From assembly GCA_963691655.1 (NCBI GenBank), contig OY829326.1:21068878-21132877 (forward strand): DNA of 64,000 nt. Reading direction: 5' to 3'. Every line of letters starts with the position of its first letter. Position 1 is the first letter of the stretch. Source of the DNA: Toxonevra muliebris (Eukaryota > Arthropoda > Insecta > Diptera > Pallopteridae). This document shows, piece after piece, positions 1-10,972 of this stretch. The notes under the pieces are model-generated. The model saw nothing but the letters and a program-made list of their open reading frames with translations, searched no databases and had not been told where the DNA came from. A program made the translations under genes and the position numbers.

Positions 1-170
1 TTGAAACTGATTCAGGACGAAACTTTAAACCAAAAACAGTTACTGACGTAGAAAAACTATGAATGCAGGAGTGCTCAGTATCATCTTCTCTTTTTGAATC
101 CGTAGTCAAACCTCATGTCGAAGAAAACAAATCGGATTTGAACGCATAGTGTAACTAAGATTTCAAATTT
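1..170 (+). repeat. Dispersed repeat, arm A of an inverted pair
   Basis: This stretch matches the reverse complement of 59172-59338. By eye there are roughly 20 mismatches over about 167 aligned bases, with few or no gaps. The match ends sharply near 170 (and near 59172 in the partner), so that is a real repeat boundary; the other end runs off the window start. No reading frame or terminal inverted repeat is visible. It is probably a fragment of an interspersed element of unknown class. Confidence 0.8.
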
Positions 171-2370
171 ATTTTTTAATATTTGACTTTTTAGAAAAAA
201 AAAAACCAATGGAAGTAAAAAATATCGTTAAATAGATTTTATTTTGACGTTTTCCCCATCCATTGGCAATTAATCTGAAAAATTAGAATAAAGTTTCCAC
301 ATTTCGGGGGAGGGGGGTCAGAACGCCCAAAACCTCCCCCCTAAATACGGCCTTGATGGGATATCTGACAGTTGAATGCAAAAAAGGTGAACCAAAATAG
401 AGAATGTACACAAAATAGAAGAAAGAATTAGAAATTATTTTCACAAAACAAAATTACCATGAAATGAAATAAGCATATCATATATGATATGTCATGCAAT
501 AAAGGGTTAAGTAGTTAAACTCTCTTTTATTGTTAATTTTATTGATTGAATTTTAAATTATTATATGGGCATCATCCGTTGTTTCTATTGTTCTACATCG
601 ATAAAGATGTTTTGCTGAATTATGTCTACATTTAAAATTTGAAGGCTGCGAGATGTGCTCGGCTCCTATACTGTATTTTTTATGTTCTTTCTTTTCTTTA
701 CTTACAAAGGGAACACATCAAATGCACCTCTAGCTTTGATACCAAAATTTGCATTTGTCATTGCTTTAAATTTTTACTATAATTAAAGATTGTAAAAGGA
801 AATTCAAAGTCTTTTTTTTTTCTATTTCATTTCAAACTACTCTAAGTTTGAAACACAGGTATTTTAACCTCAGTTGACCTTTTAAGTAAAACCAATTTTA
901 AAATTAATAAAATATTGATTTAATGTAGATTTTTTTTCTATAATTTGTTAGAGTTTCTGAACATGTGGTAGGTGTGGGAAAAACGATTGTAATCATGATT
1001 TTTTCATCATTCTGCAGCAACGATCGATATTTAACCCACTACATCCATCATCATACATAACACACTGAATAATAACACAAGTGTTTGTTTTATGAAAATG
1101 AAACGTGCAAAAGTACTTCACATACTTATAGATTTTTTGTTTTTTTTTTTTTTCTTACCAACATAAAATAATATAAAAGCTATGAAATTAGATTAAGTGA
1201 CACTTGAAAATTTGGGAAAATTAATGACTTCCATAAAAAAAAGAAGTAAGTAAGCACTTTAAAAAGCTAGAGCAAGCACTACATTCATGCGCTAAATACA
1301 CGTTACGTTACATATCTCCCTCCCATGTGCTTCATATTATTGTTTTAAAGATTTTAAAAGAGCAAATAATGATACTTGAAAATAAAAATTTTGGTAAGTA
1401 ACACAAAAATTGCCTTTAGCAACAAAAAAAAGTTGAAACAAAAAATTGATTACTTTCAAATGACAATTTCAAGCTTAAACGTCTGAAATATATGAAAAGC
1501 AGCAACGGCACGAATTTCGGTTTTAAAGAAGTGTGGCTGGCCCCAAAAAACGTAACGAGTAAATCAATTTTTGAAGGTTTTTTGTTTTTATTTTTTATAT
1601 TGGTTGTACTTAAGATTTTTGTTATTTTTTTCCCCACTTTTTTTCAGGGGACTTAATTGTCATTAAATTTGTGGCATAATGAATTATTATTTTATTACTT
1701 TATTTGTTTCTTAATAATTACTTACGTCTTTATTTTTTTTTTCTGCTTTTTTTTTGTTTTGTTTATTGTTTTGGAATTGATTGAAATAATTTTCGTGTGT
1801 ACCACATAGAAAAAGAAGCTGGCATTTTATTTTTTCAAAGTAAACGGATTGGCATATTTCGTTGTTTATTTTGCCGTTGTTATTAAAGGCTGGTAGCTGC
1901 TTACCTTCTGTAATTATAGCAAGAGAAAAAACCAAATAAGAAAAATAATAAATAATAATAATATAAATTTTGTATGATGGATTGTTAATTGATATGAGAG
2001 TGAATAAAACAATTTTGTTATGGATGATTGGTTGTAGAGGAATGTAGATGTATGTGTGGTATATAACTTTTTAAAAGATCAATCATTTACGAAAATTATA
2101 GAAATTATGTTGTATATGTAGCTATGAAAAAATAGAAAAAAATATTTAACTTCAATTACAAATATTGTTTTGTTTTTTTTTTTTTTTTTAATTGGTTTTC
2201 TATGTTATGTGATTGTTTATGGTTGAAAGTTTTAATAAGAATTTTGATTTTTAAGACTATTTTTGCTAACTACTAGCAAGAATAACTGAGTTTATACTGG
2301 AGAAATCTAAAGAGGCCAAGAATTTCCTATCCAAAAATCTCAACAATTTCGGATAGTGACAAACTACAAG
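171..2370. other. AT-rich non-coding stretch
   Basis: No gene-like frame is visible. There are many A and T runs. The only compositional outlier is a G-run/C-run pair at 304-341 (listed separately). Open frames near 1416-1935 on the minus strand are Asn/Lys/Phe-rich low-complexity translations with no family resemblance. Confidence 0.6.
300..352 (-). repeat. G/C hairpin and possible terminal fragment of a DNA transposon
   Basis: A run of GGGGGAGGGGGG is answered about 20 bases later by CCTCCCCCC, so the stretch can fold back on itself. Read on the minus strand, the sequence next to it starts CAAGGCCGTA. This resembles the CAGGGCCGTA-type ends seen on many insect DNA-transposon fragments, and the same kind of end occurs at about 60250-60262 (GCTACGGCCCTG on the plus strand). 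No partner end is found nearby, so this is at best a truncated end. Confidence 0.3.
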
Positions 2371-2372
2371 TA

Positions 2373-3319
2373 CACCCAGAAAAATACCTATCTCTAAAAC
2401 GAAGAAAAAGTTTCCTCAATTTGAATCCACGAAAATTTCTCTCGTTTAAGTAAATTTTCCTCAAAATGAAGAAAAATGTGCTCCTTTCATGCAACCATGG
2501 TGTTCAATTTGAAGTAAGTTATGTCTTCATTTTTACAAATTAAGTTGCGTAGAAAATGTAAAAAAGAGACGAATATATCAAAAATGTTCTCCATACAAAA
2601 TTTTGGTATACGCAAAATACTAGCTTTACTCTTTTGGCCTTAGCAGACAATCGCGTACGCTTTGTTTTTCTTTTGAATTTTTTAGTTGGCGTCTCTATTT
2701 CAAGCGAAGCGGTTGTGTTTGTGGCTGTTGATATAATTTGTGAAAAAAAATATATATATTGTGAAAAAAATAAAACATATTGAAAAGATATAAATTTCAA
2801 TAAACTTCAATTTTTTTATGGCCATAAGGATCTTTGGATCATTTCAAGGCGATGACGTCTGTAGTGTATGTAAAAAACGTATGAATGTAAACCTTAATAC
2901 TTATTAAAAATAAAATAATAAATGAATACAAGTAAAAATCTATGCCTTTTAATTAAAACCACACTGTAGAAAATATTCCATAAATTGAGGATTTTTTTTA
3001 TAAAAAGGTAGTAAATTGACTTCAATTTATGAAAAATTATTCCTCAAACTGAGGAAAATTGTACCTAAATTATTTACAATTTCTCATAATGAAATAAAAT
3101 ATTATTCATTTGAAAAACGCAATTTCTACAAATTGAAGACATATTTCTTTAATTTATAGAAAACTTCCTTCTTTCATAGAAATTTTTCTCTAAAATAAAG
3201 AAAAATATTTCCTCAATTCCTCTAAATGAGGAAACCGTTTCTATGGCGCCAAATCATTCCCATTTTTCCTCAATTTGATAGCCGTTTTTCTTCAAACGAG
3301 GTAAGTATTTCTGTGGGTG
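2373..3319 (-). mobile_element. TA-flanked MITE-like element, copy 1
   Basis: The element begins CACCCAGAAAAATAC at 2373 and ends with the inverted form (...TGGGTG) at 3319. TA dinucleotides flank both sides (2371-2372 and 3320-3321), as expected for Tc1/mariner-type target-site duplication. The sub-terminal regions are built from degenerate ~20-bp modules of the type TTTCCTCAATTTGAA/GAAAAATTT. A second copy lies inverted at 12983-13897 and matches along its whole length. The central part (about 2570-2760, read on the minus strand) holds a short Lys/Arg-rich coding-like frame also preserved in copy 2. No transposase is recognisable, so I class it as non-autonomous. Confidence 0.85.
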
Positions 3320-3395
3320 TATCTAGTGGCAGCGTAATAGGCTTTCATCTCAGGAGCCCCGGGTTTATTCCCAACAGAGAGCATGGTCTGTTATC
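3320..3395 (+). repeat. Decayed tRNA-derived SINE head
   Basis: Just right of the MITE, TATCTAGTGGCAGCG resembles a pol III A box of the type seen at 7871. About 35 bases later CCCCGGGTTTATTCCC resembles a B box. The intervening ATCTCAGGAGCCCCGGG closely resembles the tRNA-like head at 48310-48385 (minus strand). Removing the MITE joins ...ACAAG to TATCTAGTGGC, so the MITE appears to have landed at a TA inside the SINE head. No tail or target-site duplication was found. Confidence 0.5.
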
Positions 3396-4799
3396 TATCT
3401 TTTTTTCATAATCAATAAAATGTCTTGAATTCCTAGGGTTATACCTTCTCAATAATTTTTTTTTATCAAAAAAAGATCAGCACAGCTCAGCTCAGCTCAG
3501 CTTAATAAGCTGTTATGGCAAATAAGTAAGCAGTATTTTTCTCAGATTTATATTTCAAACATGCTGGAATGTTCTTTCACCTACTTCGAAATCACTTGTG
3601 TACCATATAACAAGTGAAGAGTTTATACAATTAAAATCAACCACAATCATTTTCACAAGAAAAAGATAAACACTTTCTAGTAGAAAGCTTTAAAATAACA
3701 CACATTTGCGTATGTGTGTATCTTAAGATGCTTAAGGATATGTAGTGAATACGTGATATTCAAAACCGTTTTTGGTATGTAAATAAAAGCACAGAACGCA
3801 CTTGTAAGGAAAAGAAGGCAAGTCAACACTTTGGCAGAAATATGATGCGTGCGTTTGCTAGGAGTCTTTTCATGTTTGTGTGAACTAATACGCCTTACAA
3901 ATATACAAGCACCCACACGCACACACATACGTGTAGTCTTAAACATACACAGACGCATATAAATAGATACAGTAGCAGCTGCTGAAAGTGGCATATGCAC
4001 AATGTTAACACATATCAACTCGCATTTATACGCCTAAAAATATTTGATTAGCGGTTTTAATTAAAACGAATGTTTATTTTCATGTTGGTAACATTGGCTT
4101 TTTGGTTTAGCTTTTTTGTTTTTGATATTGTGTAAAATGTAATTAGAAACTTATTACATGAATGCCAAATGATATGCTAGAAAAAGTTAAACAATGTATG
4201 TAGTATATTTATGTGTAATCATAGCTTGTGAATATACCCAGCATTGCTCGGGAAGTTTGAAAATTTGGCTTGAACTTGTGAAAATATATAATTGCGGCAT
4301 ATTTTTATTGTTGACAAAAATCTTGTCGATTTTCCATTACGAAAAAAAAAAAAAAATTTGCGCCTAAAAGTATTCCACATTTATATGCTTATTATGTGTT
4401 TATTATATGTCGCTCATTTACTAAAAGACTGTCATTAGTCAAAAAACACGATTTTTGAGTTGATGATGCAGAATTATTCATTATATCACGCTTCATATTG
4501 TATAAAAATTTTCTTATTAATATCTTGTATACTCTGCGCGTGAGAATTATAAGATTTCTTCTTTTTTCTGCAAAATGGGAGTCAATTGAAAACTTTAAAC
4601 GCGTTTTCTACAAAATCACGTTTTTTGAGTTATGAAGATTGCATTGTAATCCCACTGAAGAAATAATCACAATCTTCTTCACGTTTCCACTACTTATTGG
4701 GGACATTTGAACCCGATTTCTTGTAACGAGCAGAATTACCGAAGGTTCATTGTCAGAGAAATATTCTTCTGGATCTGGTGATTTCATTTCCATTTTTTC
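3396..4799. other. AT-rich non-coding stretch
   Basis: It contains a short AGCTC pentamer run (3482-3500) and an A run near 4340. The text GAAAACTTTAAACGCGTTTT at 4586-4605 recurs inside the TTAA-flanked element at about 56216, so it is probably a relic of a dispersed family. The minus-strand frame at 3677-4018 has no family features. Confidence 0.5.
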
Positions 4800-5610
4800 A
4801 AAGAAACGTTCTCATTCAAAATTTAGTTACCTACAGCTAGGTTGCTAGCAATGCATGGCTTCCACGAGGATATTATATGCACAAATTAGGGCACACAAGG
4901 ACTTCTTAAGTTGGGAACATCCAGAAAACTAACCTTGTGTATTTATTTATATAGGCAAAAAAAAAAACCCTTATGATTAATAGGTAGCTAGTCTACGACC
5001 TGAATAGGGATACTAGTATGAGGAAGTTGTGGGTTGTGTTCCAATAAAGGAATGCAAGGCTCAAACCAAGTTGCCTGTTTTGAAATCATCCTGAGATTAT
5101 GCTTGCACTTTCATTTCGATTTCAGCATGAATCGCTGCTTTGACGAAAAGTGAAGTACTTACGAGGCTGAGGTCTCTATATATGGTGAAAACCTAAGGAG
5201 AATCTGTGTTAAACTCGAACAAAACCTGAAGATTAAATCGGGCTTTCTCCAGTGGAATCTGCTCGAAACTTTTCTTTGAGCACCAAAGCCTCGATTTACA
5301 TCGTTAATTGGGACCATGCCTTCTAAAAGAAACCCTTTCATTCAAAAACCAGCTGCCTACAGAATTGAGATCTCTAAATAGAGACGATTGAAGAGGTTGT
5401 GTGATGGATCAGGTTTTAGCCTGTGGATTTTTTTTTGTATTCACATTCTCATTTATTTTAAGAGATCCCTTCATTGAAAAGGTCGTCTCCCACGGATTCA
5501 AGGTCTCTAAACAGGGATACCAAGAGAACGATGCGTGTTAAATTCAAGCTAAGAAACCTATAGTTGAGATCGGGCTTCATCCTATGTAGTTGTTATGAGA
5601 TTTTTCTCTG
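4800..5610. repeat. Eroded tandem array, ~140-170 bp unit
   Basis: Recurring phrases recur at roughly 140-170 bp: CATTCAAAA near 4816 and 5340, CCCTTCATTGAAAAG near 5466, GGTCTCTA/GATCTCTAAA near 5170, 5370 and 5502, AGGGATAC near 5006 and 5513, and ATCGGGCTT near 5237 and 5570. I count about five units, all heavily diverged with indels. There is no coding signal. This looks like an old minisatellite or a multiply duplicated segment. Confidence 0.5.
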
Positions 5611-7846
5611 AGTTTTCATTTTTATGCCTACCAAGCGACCGCATGCTGGACATTTTGAGGATTGTATCGAGTGTCCCTCTCTGGACTTTCCATTGTTTCA
5701 TTTATATCAGAATGTAATAAAACTAAACCTTTTGCTATCATTTTACACGAACTTTATTTAACAAAAAAAAAAAATACTCAGGAAAATAATTTACAGTGGG
5801 AATGCATTCAAGCTCCTACCATCGACCCATTGTTGTCTAAACTATGAAGACTGTGCATTGTAATGTTAGTAAAAAAAAAAACAACAACTATAAACCAACA
5901 AATAAAAGAAGCAGAGAACTAACAAAAAAATATTGTACTCGAGGCTTTTGTTTTTCAATTTAATTCTTTTACGTCTACTTCTAGCATATTTTTTGTTTGT
6001 TTTTTCTGGTACTCATTTTCAAAAATGCATACATGCATTTTCTTCTTCTGCTTCTACTTCTGCCACTGCTTCTTATTATTTGTATGCAATTGCAGCGGAA
6101 AGCGCATGCGACCATTATTAATATAAAGATTGTCATAACTAAGGAGCACATAGAGCAACTAGCAGCAGCAGTAACACAAAAAAAAAATCGTTACATACTT
6201 GTAGGCGCACAAATGTCATTACACTGCCTGCAAAGCAACCAGCGTATGAGCGAAAGAGAGTGAGAGAAAGAGAAAGGTAGGCGCTCAGACAGCACACACA
6301 CCCACACACAACCAACATATGCATATTTTGTATGTTCATATGAAGTAATATGTTTTTACTGTAGACATTTTTCGTCTGAGTGCATAATTTGCTGCATGCA
6401 ACATTTACAGTCTTGATGCATGCAGCCATGAAAAACAACAACAAAAATATGGAGAAAAAAAAAACGAAAAAAAAGAAAATTAACGGAAAAGGAAAAATGT
6501 AAGGTTGAGTTGAGAATATTTTGAGAAGCATAAATGAGTATGTAGTGGCAGTAGGCAGTTGTAGTTTTGGTATGTGGGCGTAAAATGCCTGACTTTATTT
6601 TTTTATAATAAAATAAAAAGCCTCTTTTCGCTGATGCATTTTATTTTTGCATCCAAAAACGAAGAAAAAATAAATAAAAACACAAATTCTGCTGCATATC
6701 CAACAGGCGTTAATAAAATGTTGCTATGCAACAACAGCAGTTGCAGTTGCAGCAACCAACGCAAGCAAAATGTTGAAATGAAAAAAAAAAAAAAAAAAAA
6801 AAAAAAAACAAATCAACAATTTTTGTTTTTATTTTTATTTTTTCGAAAGTTTTTCATTTCTTGCAGTCAAACGTGATGATGTTGTTGAAAGTGCATTGAC
6901 TGCAGCAGCTCTTTACACTTGCATCGTCTGACTGACTGCCAGCAAGTATGCAAGCGCGTCTGAACTGAAGTTCTTTTCGTTCTTTTGGTTGTTTTTGTTG
7001 TTTTTCATTTTAGCATATGCCTTTTGAAATTTTTGTATACAGCTGCCTACTTTTAGGCTTTTTGGCATCTGATGACTTTTGTGTGTAGTTAGTAAGTCTG
7101 TAGTTTTGTTTGTCTAGATTTTTTTTCAATTAAAACTTTTATTGTTTTATAAAAAAATGGTTGGTATTTTGAAAAAGTTTTGTAAAATGTATTCGTAAAA
7201 CTATTACTTGAAAAATTCGTAAAAAGAACTTCAACTTTGAAAATAAACACAATCGTTTCTACGGCTCATATGCGACAAAAAGAGTTTTCTTTGTTTTATT
7301 TACAACTGTAGTTGTTAAAAGTTTGGAAATTAATGAACGCTTCTGCAGTAGCTTTTCAGTTCTTTTACGCATTACGCCTGAAAAGTTCTGCGTAGGTATA
7401 CTATGTATTCATTGACGTTTAGAATTAAATATAAAATATGGTATTTTACCTAATCGGGCCAAGTCAGTCTCTACGCATCCCTTTGAAGAAGAAGCTTACG
7501 TTTTAATAAAAAAAAACATTTTCGTGTACTGCTCCTGAGGCTGCATTGAGTACCTCGTTGTTTCATCAAGAACTTAAATCAGTACAAAGAAAAAACTTTA
7601 ACTTGCTGGGCACCTCTTAACCCTTTCATGCTCGATTTAAAAAATTATTCAATTGAAAAATTTTGTGCTGCTATCGCGGTTAATTAGGACTTTTAACATT
7701 TTTTTTTTGTTGTATAGTATTTCTACATATTTTATTTGGTTAAAAATGCTTTTCTTAGGGTATTTTCTTCAAAGAAGATTTGAAGAGGAAGATTTAAGAT
7801 CCACTTTCAATCCTTTCAGGTTTTCGAAAAAAAACTTAGGCAACAG
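5611..7846. other. AT-rich stretch with microsatellites
   Basis: Nothing gene-like is seen. It holds CTTCTG/CTTCTA-type triplets near 6045-6075, CA-rich tracts near 6290, CAGCAG/TTGCAG triplets near 6725-6760, and an uninterrupted 28-base A run at 6781-6808. Open frames at 5997-6263, 6139-6531 and 6574-6876 are produced by these tracts. A slightly GC-richer patch at 6885-6970 (CTGACTGACTGCC) could be regulatory, but I cannot show it. Confidence 0.5.
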
Positions 7847-7861
7847 TAATGGCACTTTAGA
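7847..7861. repeat. SINE target-site duplication, left copy
   Basis: TAATGGCACTTTAGA, identical to 8164-8178. It marks the SINE insertion point, and perfect identity suggests a fairly young insertion. Confidence 0.9.
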
Positions 7862-8163
7862 CGACCTCGATAGCCTAGTGGATAGTGCACTAGACTTTAA
7901 TCTGGGAGGTTCGGGTTCGATTCCCGTCTTCGTCTGGTGGTTAATTTTCATATTTTTCTTACATTCACTATCAATATGAAGTGTATGAGAATTATAAGAT
8001 AGTGAACACTTTGGTTGGTAATGGCAAAACCACCAAGCCGATAAAAAATTGCCACACCGCCGTTCGGAATCGGCGTTAAACTGTAGGTCCAACTATGTGG
8101 TATCACAATGGGCCGTTCAGGCCTAAGTGTGTCTCTCGACAGCCACTCCAACCTAACCTAACC
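7862..8163 (+). mobile_element. tRNA-derived SINE, apparently complete, with 15-bp TSD
   Basis: This is a 302-bp retroposon. The head has a pol III A box TAGCCTAGTGG (7871-7881) and a B box GGTTCGATTCC (7914-7924), spaced as in a tRNA gene, but the acceptor and anticodon stems do not pair properly, so it is not a working tRNA. The body contains a short hairpin around 8055-8080 (GCCGTTCGGAATCGGC). The 3' end is a short direct repeat of CCTAA units (about 8148-8166) instead of poly(A). The identical 15-mer TAATGGCACTTTAGA lies on both sides (7847-7861 and 8164-8178), a target-site duplication typical of LINE-assisted insertion. Its host sequence is the decayed array that continues at 8179. Confidence 0.9.
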
Positions 8164-8178
8164 TAATGGCACTTTAGA
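8164..8178. repeat. SINE target-site duplication, right copy
   Basis: TAATGGCACTTTAGA, identical to 7847-7861. The last bases of the CCTAA tail overlap its first bases, so the exact edge is uncertain by 2-3 bases. Confidence 0.9.
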
Positions 8179-9765
8179 AAAGCCTCAAGTATAGATTTTG
8201 AAATTCGAGTTCCGACTTTATTGGGAAGCAATGTCTTATCGTCACTTATGCCATGCAATTCACGGGTTACAGATTGGTCTGCGACCGTTCTTTTTTACCG
8301 TAAAGAAGACATGAAGAGTAAGTCTCTCACGAATTTTGTACACTTAGGTAGCAAAAATAGCTAAAAAAGTTTCCTTGGCACATTTGAATCCAAGGTCATA
8401 CACTTTTCGTTTTTGATTCAACAATCAGAAGGCTTCTGGAGTCATCTACTCACACTAAAACTGAGATGAAATGGGGGGGTAATGACTTATAGATACTTGA
8501 GCAATGCATTCCAGGGTTACACAAAGCCTAGATGTGGATATTTTTTTAACCATAAAATTAGAGCCTGAAGACATAGCTTTTCAAATTCGTCTTCAGCAAT
8601 TAGTAAGGTCTAAAAAGAGCTTTACGACGCACACTGGGGCCGCTCCATATAAGTAAGTGCTCAAAAGTCGATTTTCAAAAAATGGGTTTAGAAAAAAAAT
8701 TTAAGCGCCATTGTATTCATAAATAATTTGTGCATCGATAGGAAACAATTCAACTTTCTACCTTTTATAGTATAGGATATATGAAGTGTCAAACTTGAAA
8801 AATTATTCCTTTTTTTTTAATATGATCAACCTAATCAATGTTATATGAAATTTGTGTTGTTATTGCAAAGTTTTCGTTAAAGCTATCTCAAAAATTCTTC
8901 CTGTTTTCCGTTAGAGTGGGGTATGCAAATAATTACCAATTTTTTTTTTTTTTCGTGTGAAAAATCTAAGTTTTATTTGCAAAAATTCGAACTTATCTCA
9001 AATTATTTTAAAGTAAATTTTTAGCATCAATTTTTTTCGAACGGGCAAAGTGATTGGGGATGTATTAATACCACAATAATATACAAACATTCGGTAAATA
9101 GAATCTGGAGATAAAAGCACAATCAATTAATAAAAAAAAAAATCCTTGACCAATTAGTGACAAATGTTGCATACCTACATGTGGCACTATGGAAGCTTCC
9201 TTTAAATTGTACAGAAAGTTTCAAAATACAAAATTTTGTTAAACTGATGTTACCTTGGTCACCAATGGGTTAAATAATGGGCACCAATGTATTAAATCAT
9301 TTAAAATTTACTTTTCAAATTATATTTAAATGAGTTTGGTGTAAAATTGCGATATGTTTATGTTAATTTGGCCACAAATGGATTAAATCGTGGCCATTAA
9401 TGGGTTACATCATCTAAAATTTACTTAAGAAGTATAGCTCAAATGAGTTTGGTCGAAAAAAAACTAATTTTAGAATTTTGAGCACTCCTTTATATGGAGT
9501 GGCCCCAGTGTGCGATGTCTTTTTTTTTACAAATAAAACTGGGTTATAAAAATGACTAATAAGGTTTTCTTGGCTTTTCTGGAAAACTAAAAGCCATCGA
9601 CGTTCGCATTCTGATTTAAAGATCTGAAGTCTGCTGAAACCAACTACTCAGACTCAAGTTGAGATGTAACGACCCAATGAGAAGGTAATGAGTTAACGAA
9701 GCCTAAACTTTACATTGGAAAGTTCCAAATAAGATTACAAGGTGCCTATCTTCAGGCATGTCTCC
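8179..9765. repeat. Eroded direct-repeat array split by a nested element
   Basis: Diverged copies of one ~250-300 bp unit are seen. ATGCAATTCACGGGTTACA (8252) compares with ATGCATTCCAGGGTTACA (8504). The text around 8418-8490 (CAATCAGAAGGCTTCTGGAGTC, then ACTGAGATG and GGTAATGACTT) compares with 9610-9690 (CTGATTTAAAGATCTGAAGTC, then AGTTGAGATG and GGTAATGAGTT). The element at 8628-9514 separates the second unit from the third. No protein is encoded. Confidence 0.5.
8628..9514. mobile_element. ~0.9 kb inverted-repeat DNA element (CACTGGGGCC ends)
   Basis: The left end (8628-8668) and the reverse complement of the right end (9470-9514) share CGCACACTGGGGCC, then G/A, then CTCCATATAA, and a little further AGTGCTCAAAA, giving imperfect terminal inverted repeats of about 40 bp. 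Internally there are no long frames. At 9240-9460 a ~120-bp segment is duplicated in tandem: ACCAATGGGTTAAA and ACAAATGGATTAAA, each followed by TTTAAAATTTACTT-like or CTAAAATTTACTT text and AAATGAGTTTGGT. I could not define a convincing target-site duplication. It is a non-autonomous DNA transposon of uncertain superfamily. Confidence 0.75.
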
Positions 9766-10590
9766 ATATTTGTGCGGGCGAAACAGCATAAATTATCTGT
9801 ATAATCAATTTATTTTAAAAAGACCTTACAGGAGGACTATATATTTAATTATTAACTTATTTTTTCCCTCTCATAACACATCGACAGGTATCAATCTTTA
9901 GTTTTGGCAGTTCATGTTCCAAAGCTTTGCGCGCTGTATCTCAGCAAAAGCGTAAGCAATTCAGGGTGGTAAAAAACATAAAAATACAGCAACTAAAGAA
10001 TTCTCAGCAACTTATTAAAAACAAACTTGATTCTCAAGGTATTTTGAGCTTGCCACTTCTTATTTTAATCATCGCTGTATTCTGGCTAGAAGCGGAATCT
10101 TTTATGAGTAAGCTTTGGAATCTTTTATGAGTCTTGGTCTAGTTTAAATTTTTGTCTCTGGTCTAACGTCTACTTTTTAAAGCTAGTCATAGAGATTGCA
10201 CCCTGTATTTATGTAGTTTCATTATATCATATTTTTGCTCTACAAATAATTTCAGTAGACGCCATTGTTCTTGCACTTTGTATTTTACATTCACACGAGA
10301 ACCAGAACAACAAAAGCAACAAAAATAATTATTAACATTTTACAAGGATTTGTCTGACTTTCTCGTAATTTGTGAATGTATTTGTATGTTCGCATGATGA
10401 TAACGTTTGCATACATGCACATTGTGTAAATGCAAAAAAAAAAACGAAAAAAAAACAAATACTTGCTACATGCAAAAGTTTTAAATAATTTTAAATACTC
10501 TTATATTCAAGCTAATGGAAAAGGATTATACATATGTACATATGAATGTATGTACATATTCATTAAATTCATAAAGACATATTTTAGTGA

Positions 10591-10623
10591 GTCGTCGTCG
10601 TCGTCGTCATCGTCGTTGTCGTC
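10591..10623. repeat. GTC trinucleotide microsatellite
   Basis: About eleven GTC units with ATC/GTT interruptions. It creates a poly-Ser stretch in an overlapping frame that is not a gene. Confidence 0.85.
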
Positions 10624-10952
10624 AAGTCGGTTTGTCGCTTTGCTGCATACATACAAACATAAATACATATATGCATATTTACTAAACTCCAGCTGCGCTC
10701 TGTGTTTTTGTTGTTACATGAGGTAGCAATGTAGGCGACAGCGCATCAAATGCACTTGTCATAGTAAATATTGCAAATGATATGAAAGCACTTTTACATG
10801 CAATTCACATACATTTAAACATAATACATAAAAATATACACACACACAGGTATATCTACAGTTGAAAGTAATCACCAGCATTATCCTTAAATGCACTTGT
10901 GTTGTCTCTATGCGTTGAGCTTTCTGTGTGTGTACCTGTGTTTATATGTGCA

Positions 10953-10972
10953 TGTGTGTGTGTGTGTGTGTA
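10953..10972. repeat. TG dinucleotide microsatellite
   Basis: An uninterrupted TG run within a wider TG-rich tract (10925-10975). Confidence 0.85.

Noticed and set aside
7862..7940. Functional tRNA gene
   Set aside because: A and B boxes are good, but acceptor, D and anticodon stems have several mismatches and the unit continues into a SINE body with target-site duplications.
7653..8151. Three overlapping frames on both strands around the SINE
   Set aside because: They cross the SINE and its target duplications, so they cannot be genes.
8148..8166. CCTAA repeat as an arthropod-type telomeric (TTAGG) tract
   Set aside because: Only about three units, located exactly at the SINE 3' end; flies lack TTAGG telomeres.
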